Assembly: GCA_905250025.1 (NCBI GenBank)
Contig: CAJNOJ010000174.1
Span: 1 to 64,000 of the forward strand
Direction of reading: 5' to 3'
Source of the DNA: Adineta ricciae
Lineage: Eukaryota > Rotifera > Eurotatoria > Adinetida > Adinetidae
Length of the DNA stretch: 64,000 nt
The position numbers and the translations under genes are program-made. Below the pieces are notes generated by a model that saw nothing but the letters and a program-made list of their open reading frames with translations, searched no databases and had not been told where the DNA came from. This document shows positions 1-12,600 of this stretch, in pieces (within the stretch, counting starts at the first letter, position 1; each line of letters starts with the position of its first letter).

Positions 1-138
1 TTTAACAAGACTTGCTTATCAATGTTTAAAATGGCTATCGTCATTGGTTCTCTAGAGAGATTCGTTGACATCTGGTTAATTGGGATGTTCAGTAAAAGCA
101 AGACGGAAGAAAAGCAAAAAATCCAGGATATTATTTAC

Positions 139-757
139 CCGTATGAATATATGTATGTTTTTTCATGTCAGATTTTTGATGAAAACGTTTGCCACAATGC
201 ATACATGAATATGGGCGAGTATCTGAATGAATGAGTAAGTGTGTTGATAGTGTTGAAGAACGTTTAAAACATTTCCCGCATGTTTTACATTGAAAACATC
301 GTTCTTGGGTATGAGTTGTTCGATGTTGAGCAAGGGATAGTGAATGTCCGAACATCTTCGGACATAGATCACATGAATACGGTTTTAAATCAGACGAATG
401 ACTCCGTCGAACATGAACTTCCAAACCATGTGACGTTGAGAAACATTTGTCACAATCATTGCATTTGTAACTATTGACTTCGCTCTCGTCTTCATCATCG
501 TTTTCTTCTTCATTCTTGTCCGATTTATCACTTGTGCCCGACGACGAAAGATTCAGAGCAGATGAAGAGAATAAATTCGAATAATACTGAATACCAAGCA
601 GACATTTCAATCTTTCAGCTAAAAGCAAAATCTATCAGATCGATTGACGCGCGTCACTCTTCTTACCTGTTATATCACCATTGAATGGTTCAGTATTGTA
701 ACCTTTTCGATGGAGTAGCATTGCTTCATTGAACCAAGTTGGAAAGATTGAGGACAT
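139..757 (-). CDS. GFI1/senseless-type C2H2 zinc-finger transcription factor (partial; 3' end off window)
   Basis: Two exons are visible, 757-667 and 618-139, joined in phase 1. The protein then leaves through a GT donor at 138 toward the left edge. After an acidic Ser/Asp/Glu-rich linker come four consecutive C2H2 fingers. The third contains [20 protein letters not shown] and the fourth [10 protein letters not shown], both near-diagnostic of the GFI1/GFI1B/senseless/PAG-3 family, which has four to six fingers; any remaining fingers should lie outside the window. Family members are nuclear DNA-binding repressors or co-activators in neural and sensory or blood cell fate. The ATG at 757 is the first in frame and starts [13 protein letters not shown], so no N-terminal SNAG motif is seen unless there is a further upstream exon. 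The family call is firm; the start is uncertain. Confidence 0.9.
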
Positions 758-2252
758 GATGAAAAGGCAAGTAAATGTTCACGAATATTGCTTGACTTCA
801 ATGTTAATATACATTTACATTCCATTGGATGAGAACGAGAGGGTCAGAGAGAGAGAGAAAGAGAAGGAAGAGAAAAAAATCTCGCTCAAGGAAAAAGCAG
901 AGGAGGCGAAAAATTTGTATTGGCTCTTCGTATTTTCTCCCGTTCGATAATAGAAATAATATCACATCATTGGATGAATCGATCCTTTCTTTTTCCTCTT
1001 TTCTCGAAAAAACACCCTCTGTACTCTTTGTTTAAGATCTACTATTACGGTGATTGCGAAGTAATTATTTATTATGTTTATATCTTCTAATAAATCCATT
1101 CAAAAGAACCTGTGTGGATTATTTGATTTATTTCCTATGAACTTTAATAGTTTTTCGATATTTATCAAATGTGTACACAGACATCTTGTCGTTGACAAGT
1201 AGCGCAATGATAGACATGAAAGTTGTTTGTTGTATATATGATTCCATGTTCGAGTCAACGATATTTTCAAGTTCAGAACGATATACAAATAGAAACATGC
1301 AAATAAATTTTTCCTTTAATTTTTTTGCGTAAAAATAAACATACAAACGCACTTAATGGCATGATGATACTCAACGTATTTTGCTTTTAATATATTTGAA
1401 CATTGCATTTAGTATTAATATATATTTCATACGCACACTGTCTCTGTTGTTCGACTAGAAATGAATATAAAACAATCAGAAAATGAACACTAGATGATTT
1501 AGTACAAGATTTGGACATAACAATGAATAATTAAGTGATCAGACCGAAAGTTGCAGATTAACAAGATTATCATTCATCTAATTGACTGTTGGCCAAGTCA
1601 ATCATGTAAGCATATCAAGTTCAAAAATAACTACGTCTGCTGCCAGATGGCGTATAGGTTTTACTCTTGTTATATCTATTTAGAAATGCAGCCCACAATG
1701 TTGCTGTTTAAAAGTTCAATCGACTGAGTTCTTTTATAGGTTATAATGAAAAATATTATTCCACTCGAAGATCTATATTTGAAGAAATGAAGATATCCAG
1801 CAGCTGCTGTGCGCATTTTTGGTGAGTAAACTTTTGGCAAAGCGTAAACTTGTTTGTGTCTGTAGGCAAACCTACGCGAATAGGTGCCGATATGACATGG
1901 TTCTAATGGGATTGTAATTCAGAGTCAATAGAACAAGTTATAGATTCAAAATTTGAGTTTTTATTGATTTAATATAATTGATGAGAATGACTAAAAAAAT
2001 ATTCTATAAAGAACATTGTAATGAGACATGCAAAGGTATAGAGATTCATACAACACAACACTGATCTAGAGAATAGGCAATAAATAAAAGACATCTGATG
2101 TGTCTTTAAGAGAAGAAGTTTTGTGAAAGAGAAGATATAAGAGTACATTGAGAGAAATATTGACTTGCAGAGAAACTAGGAGACAGATGAAGAATAAATG
2201 TGGGGTTTTCAAATTAAGATTAAATTGTTCTTTGTTCTCATCCTGCTGATGT
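758..2252. other. Intergenic region between the GFI1-type gene and pyruvate kinase
   Basis: About 1.5 kb without a supported gene. It holds a purine-rich GA/GAA stretch near 835-905 and AT-rich sequence. A possible 29-codon spliced micro-ORF at 1787-1917 is discussed in the findings. It is upstream of the GFI1-type gene and downstream of pyruvate kinase, so promoter elements of the former are expected, but no motif can be named. Confidence 0.5.
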
Positions 2253-5200
2253 TTAATCAGCGTAGATAACGCGTAATGTGTTTGTTGTACCATAACCTGG
2301 GCGCTAGAAGATCGAAAAGACGAAGAGTTTTCAATGGAATCATGAATGATTATCGATTATTTACCCATCCGGTTACAACGACAACAGCGTCACCAGCTGA
2401 AACAAAACCACGGCGTTTAGCAAGGGTAATTGCATCAATGACACGAGCATCGACATCAAGTAACCAATCACTCATAGCTAAAGCTTGAGTAGCTGAGATA
2501 TGATGCTGTTTGAACAAAAGTTCATCATCTTGCTTAGAGTAGTCAGTAGCTAAAATAGACAAAGTGACATGTTCGAAGCTAATACTAATGAAATGTTTTG
2601 ATATTACTCTCTTGAAGATTTCCAGCAACTAAAAGAGAAAAAGAAAATCATGCAGATGTTATGTAAAACCGTAGTTTGAAAAGAAATGTCATGATTATAT
2701 ATATATATATACATGTACACACATACACCATCTACTGCTTACTTTGAAGAAGATTAGCTTGCGAACTAGTTTCTATATGAATATTAGTGAAAGAAAAGGA
2801 AACGTAAGTATATTGTCGAATCAATTCGAAAACGAAACAGTTTATTATCCCATGAGAATAACTTACTTCGTTGCGCTAGAAAAGAAAATATCGAATTAAT
2901 GACAAGGTATCTTCAAGTGTAGAATACTTACTGCAAACGAAAACTGGACAGCAACCACGATATAGATGTACTTGTCTTGCGGTTTTCAAAGATCGAGTTA
3001 CAGTCATGATGACAGCTCGAGGACGATATTGGGCAATAAGATGAGCCGAACTATTGAAAACATCAAAATAAAGTTACTGAACAATCCTCAAAATACTGCT
3101 TATCTATTCTTCATTCTCGGACAATCTACCACCAACTTATTTGTACAGTACACCTCGATAGTTTTACAGCGGAAAAAACACTCGGGTCATTCTAAGTGCG
3201 ACCTTTCTCATGTGTAACCTAACTGCAAAAATAGCATTGTGTAAATAGTACCTATGAGCACCATGATGTACATGTAAAATGCGTGACACTCAATAAGAGA
3301 ATGTGAAGAAGAAAGGATTCAAAAAGGACAGTTCGTTGTTTAGTTGATTTTTCAATGTGTAGAAACAATCAATGTTGAAAAATGTTATTCAAATGTGTTT
3401 TTGTGTGTTCTTACCGTCCAGAATGAGTTAACACAACAATGAGTGAAGCATAACTTCGAAAGGCGGCTTCGACAGCAGCAATAGCGGTTGATTGCATTTG
3501 ATCCTGAGATGAAAATACAATTCCATTTAGTGCATACAAAAAGAAACAACACTGTAAATTGTTTACCAATGGTGGTTTTGTAAAGTAACGAAGATTTTCA
3601 AACAATTCTCGGTGAAATAAGCAAGCTTCAGCTTCACGAGCAATCTAAACCAAACTACTTGATAAAACTGTTTCTCTTCGTGACAAAATCGAACCTCATG
3701 CATCAATTGAATGCATTGAATAGGATATTTGCCTTTTGCTGTTTCACCCGACAACATAATGCAGTCCGCATTATCCAAAACAGCATTCGCAACATCACTA
3801 ACTTCAGCACGAGTTGGACGAGGGTTCTTTGTCATACTTTCTAACATCTAGAAACTCGCATCAATTAGAGACAATTCAATTTTCTACGAAAACTTATTTA
3901 CTTGCGTAGCGCAGATAACAGGTTTGCCAGCTTGATTACATTTAGCAATCATCATCTTTTGTGCGACAAACACCTTTTGTGGTGGAATTTCAATACCCAT
4001 ATCACCTCGAGCGACCATAATACCATCAGCTTCTTCCAAAATTGCATCGAAACTGAAGAGAAAGAGAATGTGTGGAGACGATTTCATAATGGAGTGCAAT
4101 TATACTTTTGAATGCCTTGATGGTTTTCAATTTTAGCGATGATTTTGATGTTTTTTCCTGCTTCACCTAGAATTTTTCGAATGACACGAATGCCTTCAGC
4201 ATCACGAATAAAACTGGCAAAAACCATGTCAAGCTACAACGCAATCTTCGTATCAATTCATCATAGTCCAAGAACAAAACAATGGCTTACATCGTTCTTG
4301 ACTGCGAATTGTAGATCTTTTTCATCTTTGTCCGAAACAGCAGGTAAATCAATGGGTACACCCGGTAAATTAACACCCTTTCGACTACCCAATAAACCAC
4401 CATTTTCAACTTCACATACAAGAAAATTGTCTCCTACAAATGTATACAATATACATTGAAATGAAATCATATGATTTAACTACTAACCAACTTCTTTAAC
4501 AAGTAACGAAAGAAGGCCATCATCGATAAACACTCGATTTCCTGGTTTAATTACGTGAACAATATTTGTATAGTCAACATATAGGGCATCTTTCGTGCAC
4601 TTCTCAGCAAAAGCTGGATCCGTAGTTATACGAACAGCCATGCCATTTTGTAAATCAAGTTCACTATTGACTCCCTTGGAAGTGAAAACAAGATAATTTT
4701 GACCTTTCGAATATCAATTTCGCTAACTTACATCAGCTAAAACACCTGTTCGAATTTCTGGACCTTTGGTATCTAATGCGATAGCAATTGGTCGAAATTC
4801 TTCATTTTCACCTGTTAACTTTTCAGCCGCACGAACATTATTAATGCTTGTTTGATGATACTAAACAGAAACACATGATATTCACATACTATCATCGACA
4901 TTGATATACTTCGTAAGATCCATGTGAAAAATTCATCCGAGCGATGTTCATTCCAGCATCAATCATTTTTCGAAGCATTTCTACGCTTTGTGATGCAGGT
5001 CCTAGAACGATACTGAATATATATCCAATGCACTCAAAAATGCTACTTTACCTAAGGTACAAATGATGCTCGTATGGCGAGTATTCCATCTAAATTTTGG
5101 AAGAAACGAAGTCTTTCTTATGGAAACATTTAGAATCCTCACGGTTCGGAATCGATGTCAAGTAATGTTCGTTGTTCAAGAGCATTGACAGCTGTTTCAG

Positions 5201-5282
5201 CAAATGATTGATGTTGATAGAAGTTTCGATCTTTGGGATCTTTTTGTTTGAGTTCACTTTTGATCTTACCACGAATATCCAT
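2253..5282 (-). CDS. PK: Pyruvate kinase
   Basis: Catalyses phosphoenolpyruvate + ADP to pyruvate + ATP, the last step of cytosolic glycolysis. Seventeen exons were read: 5282-5143, 5089-5052, 5001-4910, 4860-4732, 4674-4488, 4433-4291, 4233-4106, 4052-3902, 3847-3695, 3644-3567, 3503-3415, 3050-2932, 2875-2867, 2772-2743, 2628-2608, 2549-2365 and 2303-2253. They sum to 581 codons (580 aa; vertebrate enzymes about 530). Hallmarks are [24 protein letters not shown], the active-site strand [25 protein letters not shown] and the C-terminal [15 protein letters not shown]. The extra length lies in the C-terminal allosteric domain, where 9-, 30- and 21-nt micro-exons encode about 20 residues. The ATG immediately follows a tttag acceptor, so the 5' leader is probably spliced on. 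Function is certain; use of the micro-exons is inferred. Confidence 0.96.
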
Positions 5283-5294
5283 CTAAATGGAAAT
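5283..5294 (-). promoter_or_regulatory. 3' splice acceptor abutting the pyruvate kinase ATG
   Basis: On the minus strand the sequence atttccatttag ends exactly at the base before the start ATG at 5282. It is either the acceptor of a 5'-UTR cis intron or a spliced-leader trans-splice site. The upstream same-strand gene (U5 40 kDa protein) stops at 5578, 295 nt away. Confidence 0.6.
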
Positions 5295-5577
5295 ATTTTT
5301 ATTCAGAGAACAGACCGTTTCCTAGCTAATCAGCGTTTCTCTTAACCTCGACTTTTCTGTTAACGCAGCTGAGTTGTTCTCGCTCATACAAATGCGTCAA
5401 TTTTTGTTTGGCATTCGAGTTTTTATATGAGTACATACACACAAAGGACAATAACAACAATAACACCATCATCAAGAAAAGAAGAAGAAGAAGAAGAAGA
5501 CAAAGAAAAACAAACACTTCATACAGCTTGAAAGCATGTACAAAGTTTCGAAATCATTGGCAAGAAAGAAAATTTTT

Positions 5578-6689
5578 CTAGGGTTCAATTTCTCCAAGAA
5601 AAACCGTTTTATCTGATGAACAGGATGCGACGATAGGTTCTCTCGGATGAAAGTCAACCTCGTTGACGCTTCCGAGATGACCTGGTAAACGATAAAGTAT
5701 TTGTCTTGATGCAACATCCCATATGTAGACATGTTTATCGGCACTTCCACACGACATACGTTTGCCGTCAGGTGACCATGCAACACGTAAAAGATTCTTT
5801 TCAAAATTATGTTGATGGCCTTGTAATAATTTGATACATCGATCAACTCCATTGAAATATGGGCGAATATCCCATATACGTATGGTCGAGTCCATGGAAT
5901 TCGATGCTAGATAAGATCCATCATGACTTAATTCAAGACCTGTAGGGCTGTCAAGATGACCTTCAAGACGTAAGGATACATCTTTTTTTCGTAAATCCCA
6001 CATTCTAATTGTATTGTCGATTCCACCGGAAAAGATTGCATCCGATGATGCATTGAAACAGCAAGTTAAAACTTGATATGTAGTTGAAAGTGTCATCACT
6101 TCGCCACGTTTTCGTCGGTCCCAAACTTTAACAGTACCATCATCCGATCCGGTACACATCATATCTTTGCCAATACGTGAATAACCAATCGAATTAATAA
6201 ATGATTGATGGCCTTTTAACTTTTTCACACGCTGACATGTGGTAATGTCCCATATATAAGCTAATTTATCTAAACAAAACAAAACAAAACAAAACGGATA
6301 GATCAATTTCAATCATTGCTTTCAAATGCTTAAGACGTACCCGTCGAACATGAAGCAAGTTCACTTCCATCAGGACTCCATTGAAGTTCCATAATAGCTC
6401 CTCCATGGCCAGTTAAAACGGCCCAATTGTAACATTGATCGTAAACATTCCATAAAAATATCTTCCGATCAAATCCAGCCGATGCCATTATTTCACCATC
6501 AGCATGGAATTTACACGAAAAGATTTCTCCTTCATGCCCTTGTAATAACATAATTGGTGCTGCTAACTTTGATGTACGTCGTTGGTGTGCAACAATTTGA
6601 TTGCTCTCACTCGTTCGAGCTTGTTTGTATGGTGGCTGAGGACCAATGGGAACCAGACTTCCATTTTCATTTGGTCGTTTTAAACTCAT
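5578..6689 (-). CDS. SNRNP40: U5 snRNP 40 kDa WD40 protein
   Basis: Two exons, 6689-6341 and 6269-5578, give 346 aa; the human protein has 357. After a basic, disordered N-terminus (MSLKRPNENGSLVPIGPQPP) there are seven WD40 repeats forming a propeller. Typical repeat signatures are LLQGHEGEIFSCKFHADGE, DKLAYIWDITTC and WDRRKRGEV. The order and wording match the spliceosomal U5-40K/Prp8-binding protein rather than a generic WD protein. It acts in the nucleus within the U5 snRNP. The single intron (6270-6340) carries a pure CAAAA repeat on the plus strand. The gene lies upstream of pyruvate kinase on the same strand with a 295-nt gap. Confidence 0.93.
6272..6295. repeat. (CAAAA)n simple repeat inside the SNRNP40 intron
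   Basis: Nearly five perfect tandem copies of the pentamer CAAAA lie next to the acceptor of the 71-nt intron. On the transcribed strand this is a TTTTG-rich polypyrimidine tract, so it probably serves as part of the 3' splice signal. Slippage polymorphism is likely. Confidence 0.9.
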
Positions 6690-7994
6690 TATTTACAGAA
6701 AAATCACAGTGTATTACAACAAGAGGAAAAGAGACAGACACAGATATAAGATCGAGTGAATTCAAATCTAGAGCAGTGGAGAATTTGTAAATATGTACAT
6801 GAACAAAATCAAAACAATCACATGCAATTTCTTTTCCTAGCATTCGGTCTTGCTCGCGCATTTCTGTAAAAAGAAATTTAAATTATCTAACCTTTATAGC
6901 TCGATGCCAGTCATGAGGATGGCAATGGTTAGTAGTTCGATGATTGGCTAGTGCTGTGTGTTCCTTTGAAGAATGACCGTTCATGATGAAAATAAGTTTT
7001 GAGAATGGATGGCTGGTCAAGACACGCAGTACAACAGTGTTGTGTGATGAATAATGATAGAATGAGACAGAAAGGGGCGACGGCGAAAGTGATTTTTTTC
7101 CTCTCTCTCTCTCTGCCTAACTTTTTTTTTCATTCTGTTGACTTAATCGTCCAGGAACGCATCTAACTATACTTTTACAATGCACACGTCAGATGTTACT
7201 TCACTAACAAGAAAACGGCCGGAAGATGTTGAGGGAGAAAAAACGTGTGTGTGCGAACGCGATCGTGTCCTAAGTAATTCATCAAAGTCTATGAAATTAC
7301 TATATATGGTCAGAGAAAATAAGTATACAAAAGGATTATTTCACTATCACGCATGCAACGTCGAAACTATTATATACGAAGAGAAGATCAAGGATGGACA
7401 TATAAACGAAAGGCTTGAGTGCAAATTTTCATGCACACACCCGTCTTATTTCTTTCATTATGATGATCGAGTACAAAAAAAGAGAAGATACGATTTAACT
7501 ATCACATCAGTCTGTTTCTTCTGCAGACACCCCGGGTACATTCATAGAGGGCATCCAGCTATTCTAATAATATCTATATATAAATGCAAACAGGAAAAGT
7601 GAACCTATTGCTGAACTAAAGAGAAAAGATCAAGCGTAAAATCTCGTACCTTCGTTTTTTATGTGATTGAGTACGTTTATGACTCGATGTTGTTCGCTTG
7701 TCGGCTCGAAGTGTAAATACCAGCTGAATATTCTTCTGCTCCTAGTGCAAAAACGATGTTGTTTTTTCCTCGATATATCGTTTTCCTCTGTCGAAGGGAG
7801 AAGAATCTCCTCGTACTCAAAGAAAAGAACAGAACAAAAAAACAACACGATATTCTCTGGAATGTGTGGACTATGATTTCTGATCAAAACAAGAAACAAA
7901 TGATTTGCTCATCAAACCTTTTATTCCTTTTAGTTAAAAATATAATTTATATGCATTTGCTCTTTTTAAAATTGAAAGAATCTGATCTTTCCAT
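6690..7994. other. Gap between SNRNP40 5' end and COP9 subunit 2 3' end
   Basis: About 1.3 kb. It includes the presumed promoter of the minus-strand SNRNP40 gene, a CT run near 7096-7113 and the 3' UTR side of the COP9 gene. An open 140-codon plus-strand frame at 7180-7602 has no recognisable domain and is treated as unproven. Confidence 0.5.
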
Positions 7995-9637
7995 TCAATT
8001 GAATCTTTGTATAATCGTGTGTTGAACACTTTGTAATTGAGTAGAAACTTTTGATATAGCCGCATACCGATGTAAGCCTTGGATATTCTGTTGCTGATCT
8101 AGTTGAAGAACTTTATTGACTTGGTCGATCTTGCCTGTGATTGTTTGATCGAGTATGCATGATATCAGAAGACTTTCGACATCTTCCGGTTGAATATTCA
8201 GTTCTTGAGCAATGAAATCGATGCGGATTTTTGTATAAGGTTTGATTAGTTTAACGAGCACTTTCGTACGTATCGTGCGTAAAAGGATTTCGATGTGTTC
8301 GCGAATGAATTGATCGTCCATGATCGCTTGGCGATTAATCCGAAGAATAGATTCGAATTCTTTGATGTCATTGTTTTGATAAGCACCCACAAGGTTGGTC
8401 ATTGCTTGAATTTCCGGATCGGTTTTATACGGTTTAGCTTCTTGAGAATCGAATGGGTTGATTGTTGAACGCATTAACATGTTCGCTAGAACGAGATATT
8501 TCAAACATGTTGTACGACGTGGTGAGCCAGATTCGTCATAGCTTTTAAATGCTTCAAAGAAATCTGTATGCGCTTTTTCATATTCTTGCTCTCGAAGATG
8601 CATCTTGCCCCCACATTCTCGTATCACACCTAAAGAGAGTCGGATCAATCCAACAGATGTTGAGATTATGAGAACAAACCCATGATAAGTGGATGAGGAA
8701 TGGCAGCTTTAATGTGCAATGATAATTCATACAGCTGTTTTAACTTCTTGGTATTTTTTTGCGATGTGTGCATTTGAATTTCCAATGCATATACTTCAAG
8801 TAATTGGGTGCCCTTACGTTGATCATCAATACCTGGAAAGTCAATCGTAGAGGATGCGCAATCGAAGTTGGTTCAGAGGTTACCTTCAGATGTTTGACAT
8901 GACTTATGTAGTTCTTTGAGAATCTTTTGTAACTTAGCATGATCTTGTTGTTCTTCATATAATTTACCTAATTTCAGATTGGTTTTGAACCAAAGTCGTT
9001 CGTTTTTCGTCTCCTTCAAGGCATCTAGAGTTGTTTCATAGAAATTTTGTAGTAAATTCATTTTTTTCGATGTTGAAATGTAATCAAGAATCGAATTGAT
9101 TGACTTTTCACTAACATTCCGTGTAACAGCAGATTTGATATATTTCAACCTAATAAATTCAAATAAACAATCATTAGCAGATAGATTCGGACTTATACGC
9201 CTATGTTGACACAGAATTGATCGAACTTCGGTATCTATTGCACGGCGGAAAAGACGCGGCTCTGTTCAAGTAATGAAAACTGCTGCTTCTAATATAAAAT
9301 TCTCCTGTCCATGCTGGCCAACTCAAAGCACTCTGTGTTTCAAAGTGAATACTCACAATTTATTGTAGCACTTGAGCATTTCTTCATAATTTTCCATTTT
9401 GAAATAAATCTTCATCATTTGTTTCAGTGCTTTAAACCCCCAGTCGCCCTTTTCTCCGCTTTTCTCTTCTAATTCTAGCACTTTTTTAAAACTTTCAATA
9501 GCAGCGAGTGGATCGTCCTCTTTTAAAGCCTTCGAGTTGTAATATTGATTTTCCAGATCAGCATCGGGCTCTTCATCGGTATTTTCGTAATCGAGATCGA
9601 AGTCATCATTGTCACACATATCGTCATCGTCCGACAT
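7995..9637 (-). CDS. COPS2: COP9 signalosome complex subunit 2
   Basis: Four exons, 9637-9357, 9149-8884, 8832-8680 and 8629-7995, give 444 aa; human CSN2 has 443. The acidic N-terminus begins [19 protein letters not shown]. Nearly family-identical blocks follow, including [39 protein letters not shown] and [22 protein letters not shown]-like helices lead to a C-terminal PCI/winged-helix domain (about residues 310-400). CSN2 is a core scaffold subunit of the COP9 signalosome, which removes NEDD8 from cullins and so regulates cullin-RING ligases in nucleus and cytosol. A tttcag acceptor lies 27 nt upstream of the ATG, suggesting a spliced 5' leader. Confidence 0.97.
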
Positions 9638-12600
9638 TTTTCCTTGCTACTGATTTGTTTTAAATCTGAAACAAACAATACTACATGTGTACTCAAAATT
9701 TTCAATTAAATCAAACTTGCACAACTCGAGAATAATGGTACGAAAAAGAGAATCTGACTTCATGCGACATTCAAAGATGTTTCCATGAACGTTTTCATCG
9801 CTATGCGAGTATTTGACTGTCGAAATTCGGTGGGAGTTACGTTAAATGCATCGGGAAAGTTCAACAATAGTTGATCAATGTAAGCAATCATTTTATGAAT
9901 GGCAGAAATTTGTGAAATGAGACAAAAAGAAGAAGAAAGAACGAATGCAATAAAATATGGAATGGCTAACATTTCATTGGTGCAGATCATCAACAAATCA
10001 AATGTATTCATTCGATAGATGGGTAATAGGTGAAAAGGACCAGAGATGAACTGACTTCTTTTATATGAAATTCATAGTAATTGACAACATTTCATATTGA
10101 ACATGAGTTTCGGTTGGATTCAGATTCATTTCAATTATTGATAATTATCATGAACTGATTTTTCTCGTTCGCTTTTGCAATGCAGCAATTTTTGAACAAG
10201 CTAACAAACATGTGAGAAAACTTTCTACTGAGCATGAAACGTGCTGGTATCTTTCGTATGCAATATCAGTGACAGTAACTTATCAGACAGTCTACTCGGT
10301 CCTTAAATGAAATCATTTTTCAAAATTCATAAATTCGTTTGTACACTTCGAAGCAATCTCAACCTCTTATTTCAACATGTCGATTAAAGTCTTACTGGTT
10401 AAGAAACAAAACAATACTTTTATAGAACCTCAGTACAGTAGTTCTGTCTGCACATTCTATACCATTCATACGACTTTCTCCCACGCTATTTCCACTTTGG
10501 TGACACATGTACTGCTTTATTAAATGTCTTCTTAAGCGAGGGTTCACACGAAAATGGTCATATTTACACATAAGCATGTACGCGAATAAATACTTTGATT
10601 TCGAATTCGGAATGCATCCACCGACAGTTCTTCTCAGTCTGGGTATCGATCATAAAAACACTTCAATTTTTAAACCAAGAGCTGAATGAGATTTATTCAA
10701 CATGAAGACAAAAACCATGGATCAACAAAAGGCAAATATGAATGTTTCACCAAAAAAGCAGACGTGAATCACCTTAATAATGATTGTACTTCTTTCATGA
10801 CGAGAGAAAATGATATAACCTCTTCCCTAGGTTAAAAGACCTGGGGTCTCCTAAAATTTCTCCCCATGTAATATAGGCGAGGGTCTTCTAATTAGGAGAG
10901 TCTTATTTAGTGCCATTTGGTAGGAAATAAACATTAAATAATGCAAAACTTCTTCGATTTATTGAATTCCATCAAACAATTACAAAACTGTAAAAGTATA
11001 TGAACAGAAGGTAAACTATTTTTCCCTTCACATACTCGCGAGCTGTCTAATTCGAATGAAAATGGAGATTTAAAAAATGTGTCTTACCATAAAAGCAGTG
11101 CGAGAGAAAGTCAGTTTTATTTATTCATACCTATAATTCATATATTAAACGTAAATACACCTATATAAATGTGTTATAGTTAGGTGAGATCGAAACAAAT
11201 CTTTTCTCATCTATTCCTACCAATTCTTATTTTTACGGGAGAATGTAGAAATGAACTATGAATTTATCAAATCAAAACTAAAAACAGTGGAATCTTCATT
11301 TATATCCGAACTCGAATTAGACAGCTCACAAAAGAGACATGGTTTAGTGATTTCCCCATCGCTTCTAATGAAATTCCTTTATAAATGGGTCTTCCAATTC
11401 AAGATGATCTTTTAATATTTCTGAGGATTTAGTTTGAATCACGCATTCGTTAAGTCCGATCTTTTCATATGAAAATATCGATCGAAAAAATATCCGAGTT
11501 CTGCGAACTACGCTCAAAAATGAGACAAACATGTAAATGACATTCGTGAAAAATTATAGAAAGTCATATTTGGAATCAAAATACGTACATTAGTACCAGA
11601 AAGTTAGGATTCTAAGTATTATTTGATGAATATGCATGACAACAGAGAAATATTAGACACCGTCAAATTTCATGTAAACTAATGTTGAGTATTATGTACA
11701 GATGACGCCATAACTTTGAATAGCATCGTCTGAAAAGACTAAAAAGAAGGTTTTAGACGGCATTTTTCGTATTCTATCGAATGAACCAACGCATTTCGAA
11801 GTTAAAATTTTGTCATATGCACTCGAGGTCGATAACGTCATAAATTCTCTCTCAAAACACTTGTCGGCAAATTCCACAACATATTCCACTTGGCAACAAA
11901 AATCATTTATTTGCACGTTCAAAGTGAACAGTATGAGAGAAAACATAGGATGTTTGAAATAATATATTTTCTACGTTTCAGATTCATAGTTACCAATGAG
12001 CACAGGCAATTATTGTATCAAGATAGAAATTTACGAAATAAAAGCAAAAAGGAAGTAGACAAGATCCTATTGGTGTAAATGCAACGCGAATCAACTTTAT
12101 TTTGACAAGGAAGGAAAGAAAGAAGAAAAGACGGATACGTAAGAACAAGAGTAGAGTAAAAGATTCTTTCTCAGAATCAGACTAAATCTCCTACAGGGAC
12201 GTAGCATAAGTAGTTTGCTCATATGTATCGGGAGAAAAAAGAATGACTAATGAAGTTTTCGTCGTACGTCATGCTTTTGCTTATAAAACTCAATATATAT
12301 TTGTCATGGTCTTCTAGATGATTATCTTCGATAAGTAAAATATTGAAACGTCCCCTATTGTTAAATGACGGAGTATTTTACTGATTAGTTTTTTTTTAAT
12401 CCGATTTAGTAATAAGACAGATCGCCTAGGAATATTCCAGTACCTAAAACATGCTCGAGATGATCTCTGATCAATGTAGGAGTTGTGGTTATATTTAGTA
12501 CTCTTTAATGATACATCATCAATCATTTGTGATAAAAGTCATCTAAGGATGAAGCTTCAGTCGATCGTAGATCAATACAACAGGCCATTCAGGTAAGTCA

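Noticed and set aside
9760..10011. 83-codon minus-strand open frame upstream of COPS2
   Set aside because: No recognisable domain, no acceptor before its ATG and no exon partners; likely chance.
11692..11946. 84-codon minus-strand open frame
   Set aside because: Composition and context look random; no splice or homology support.
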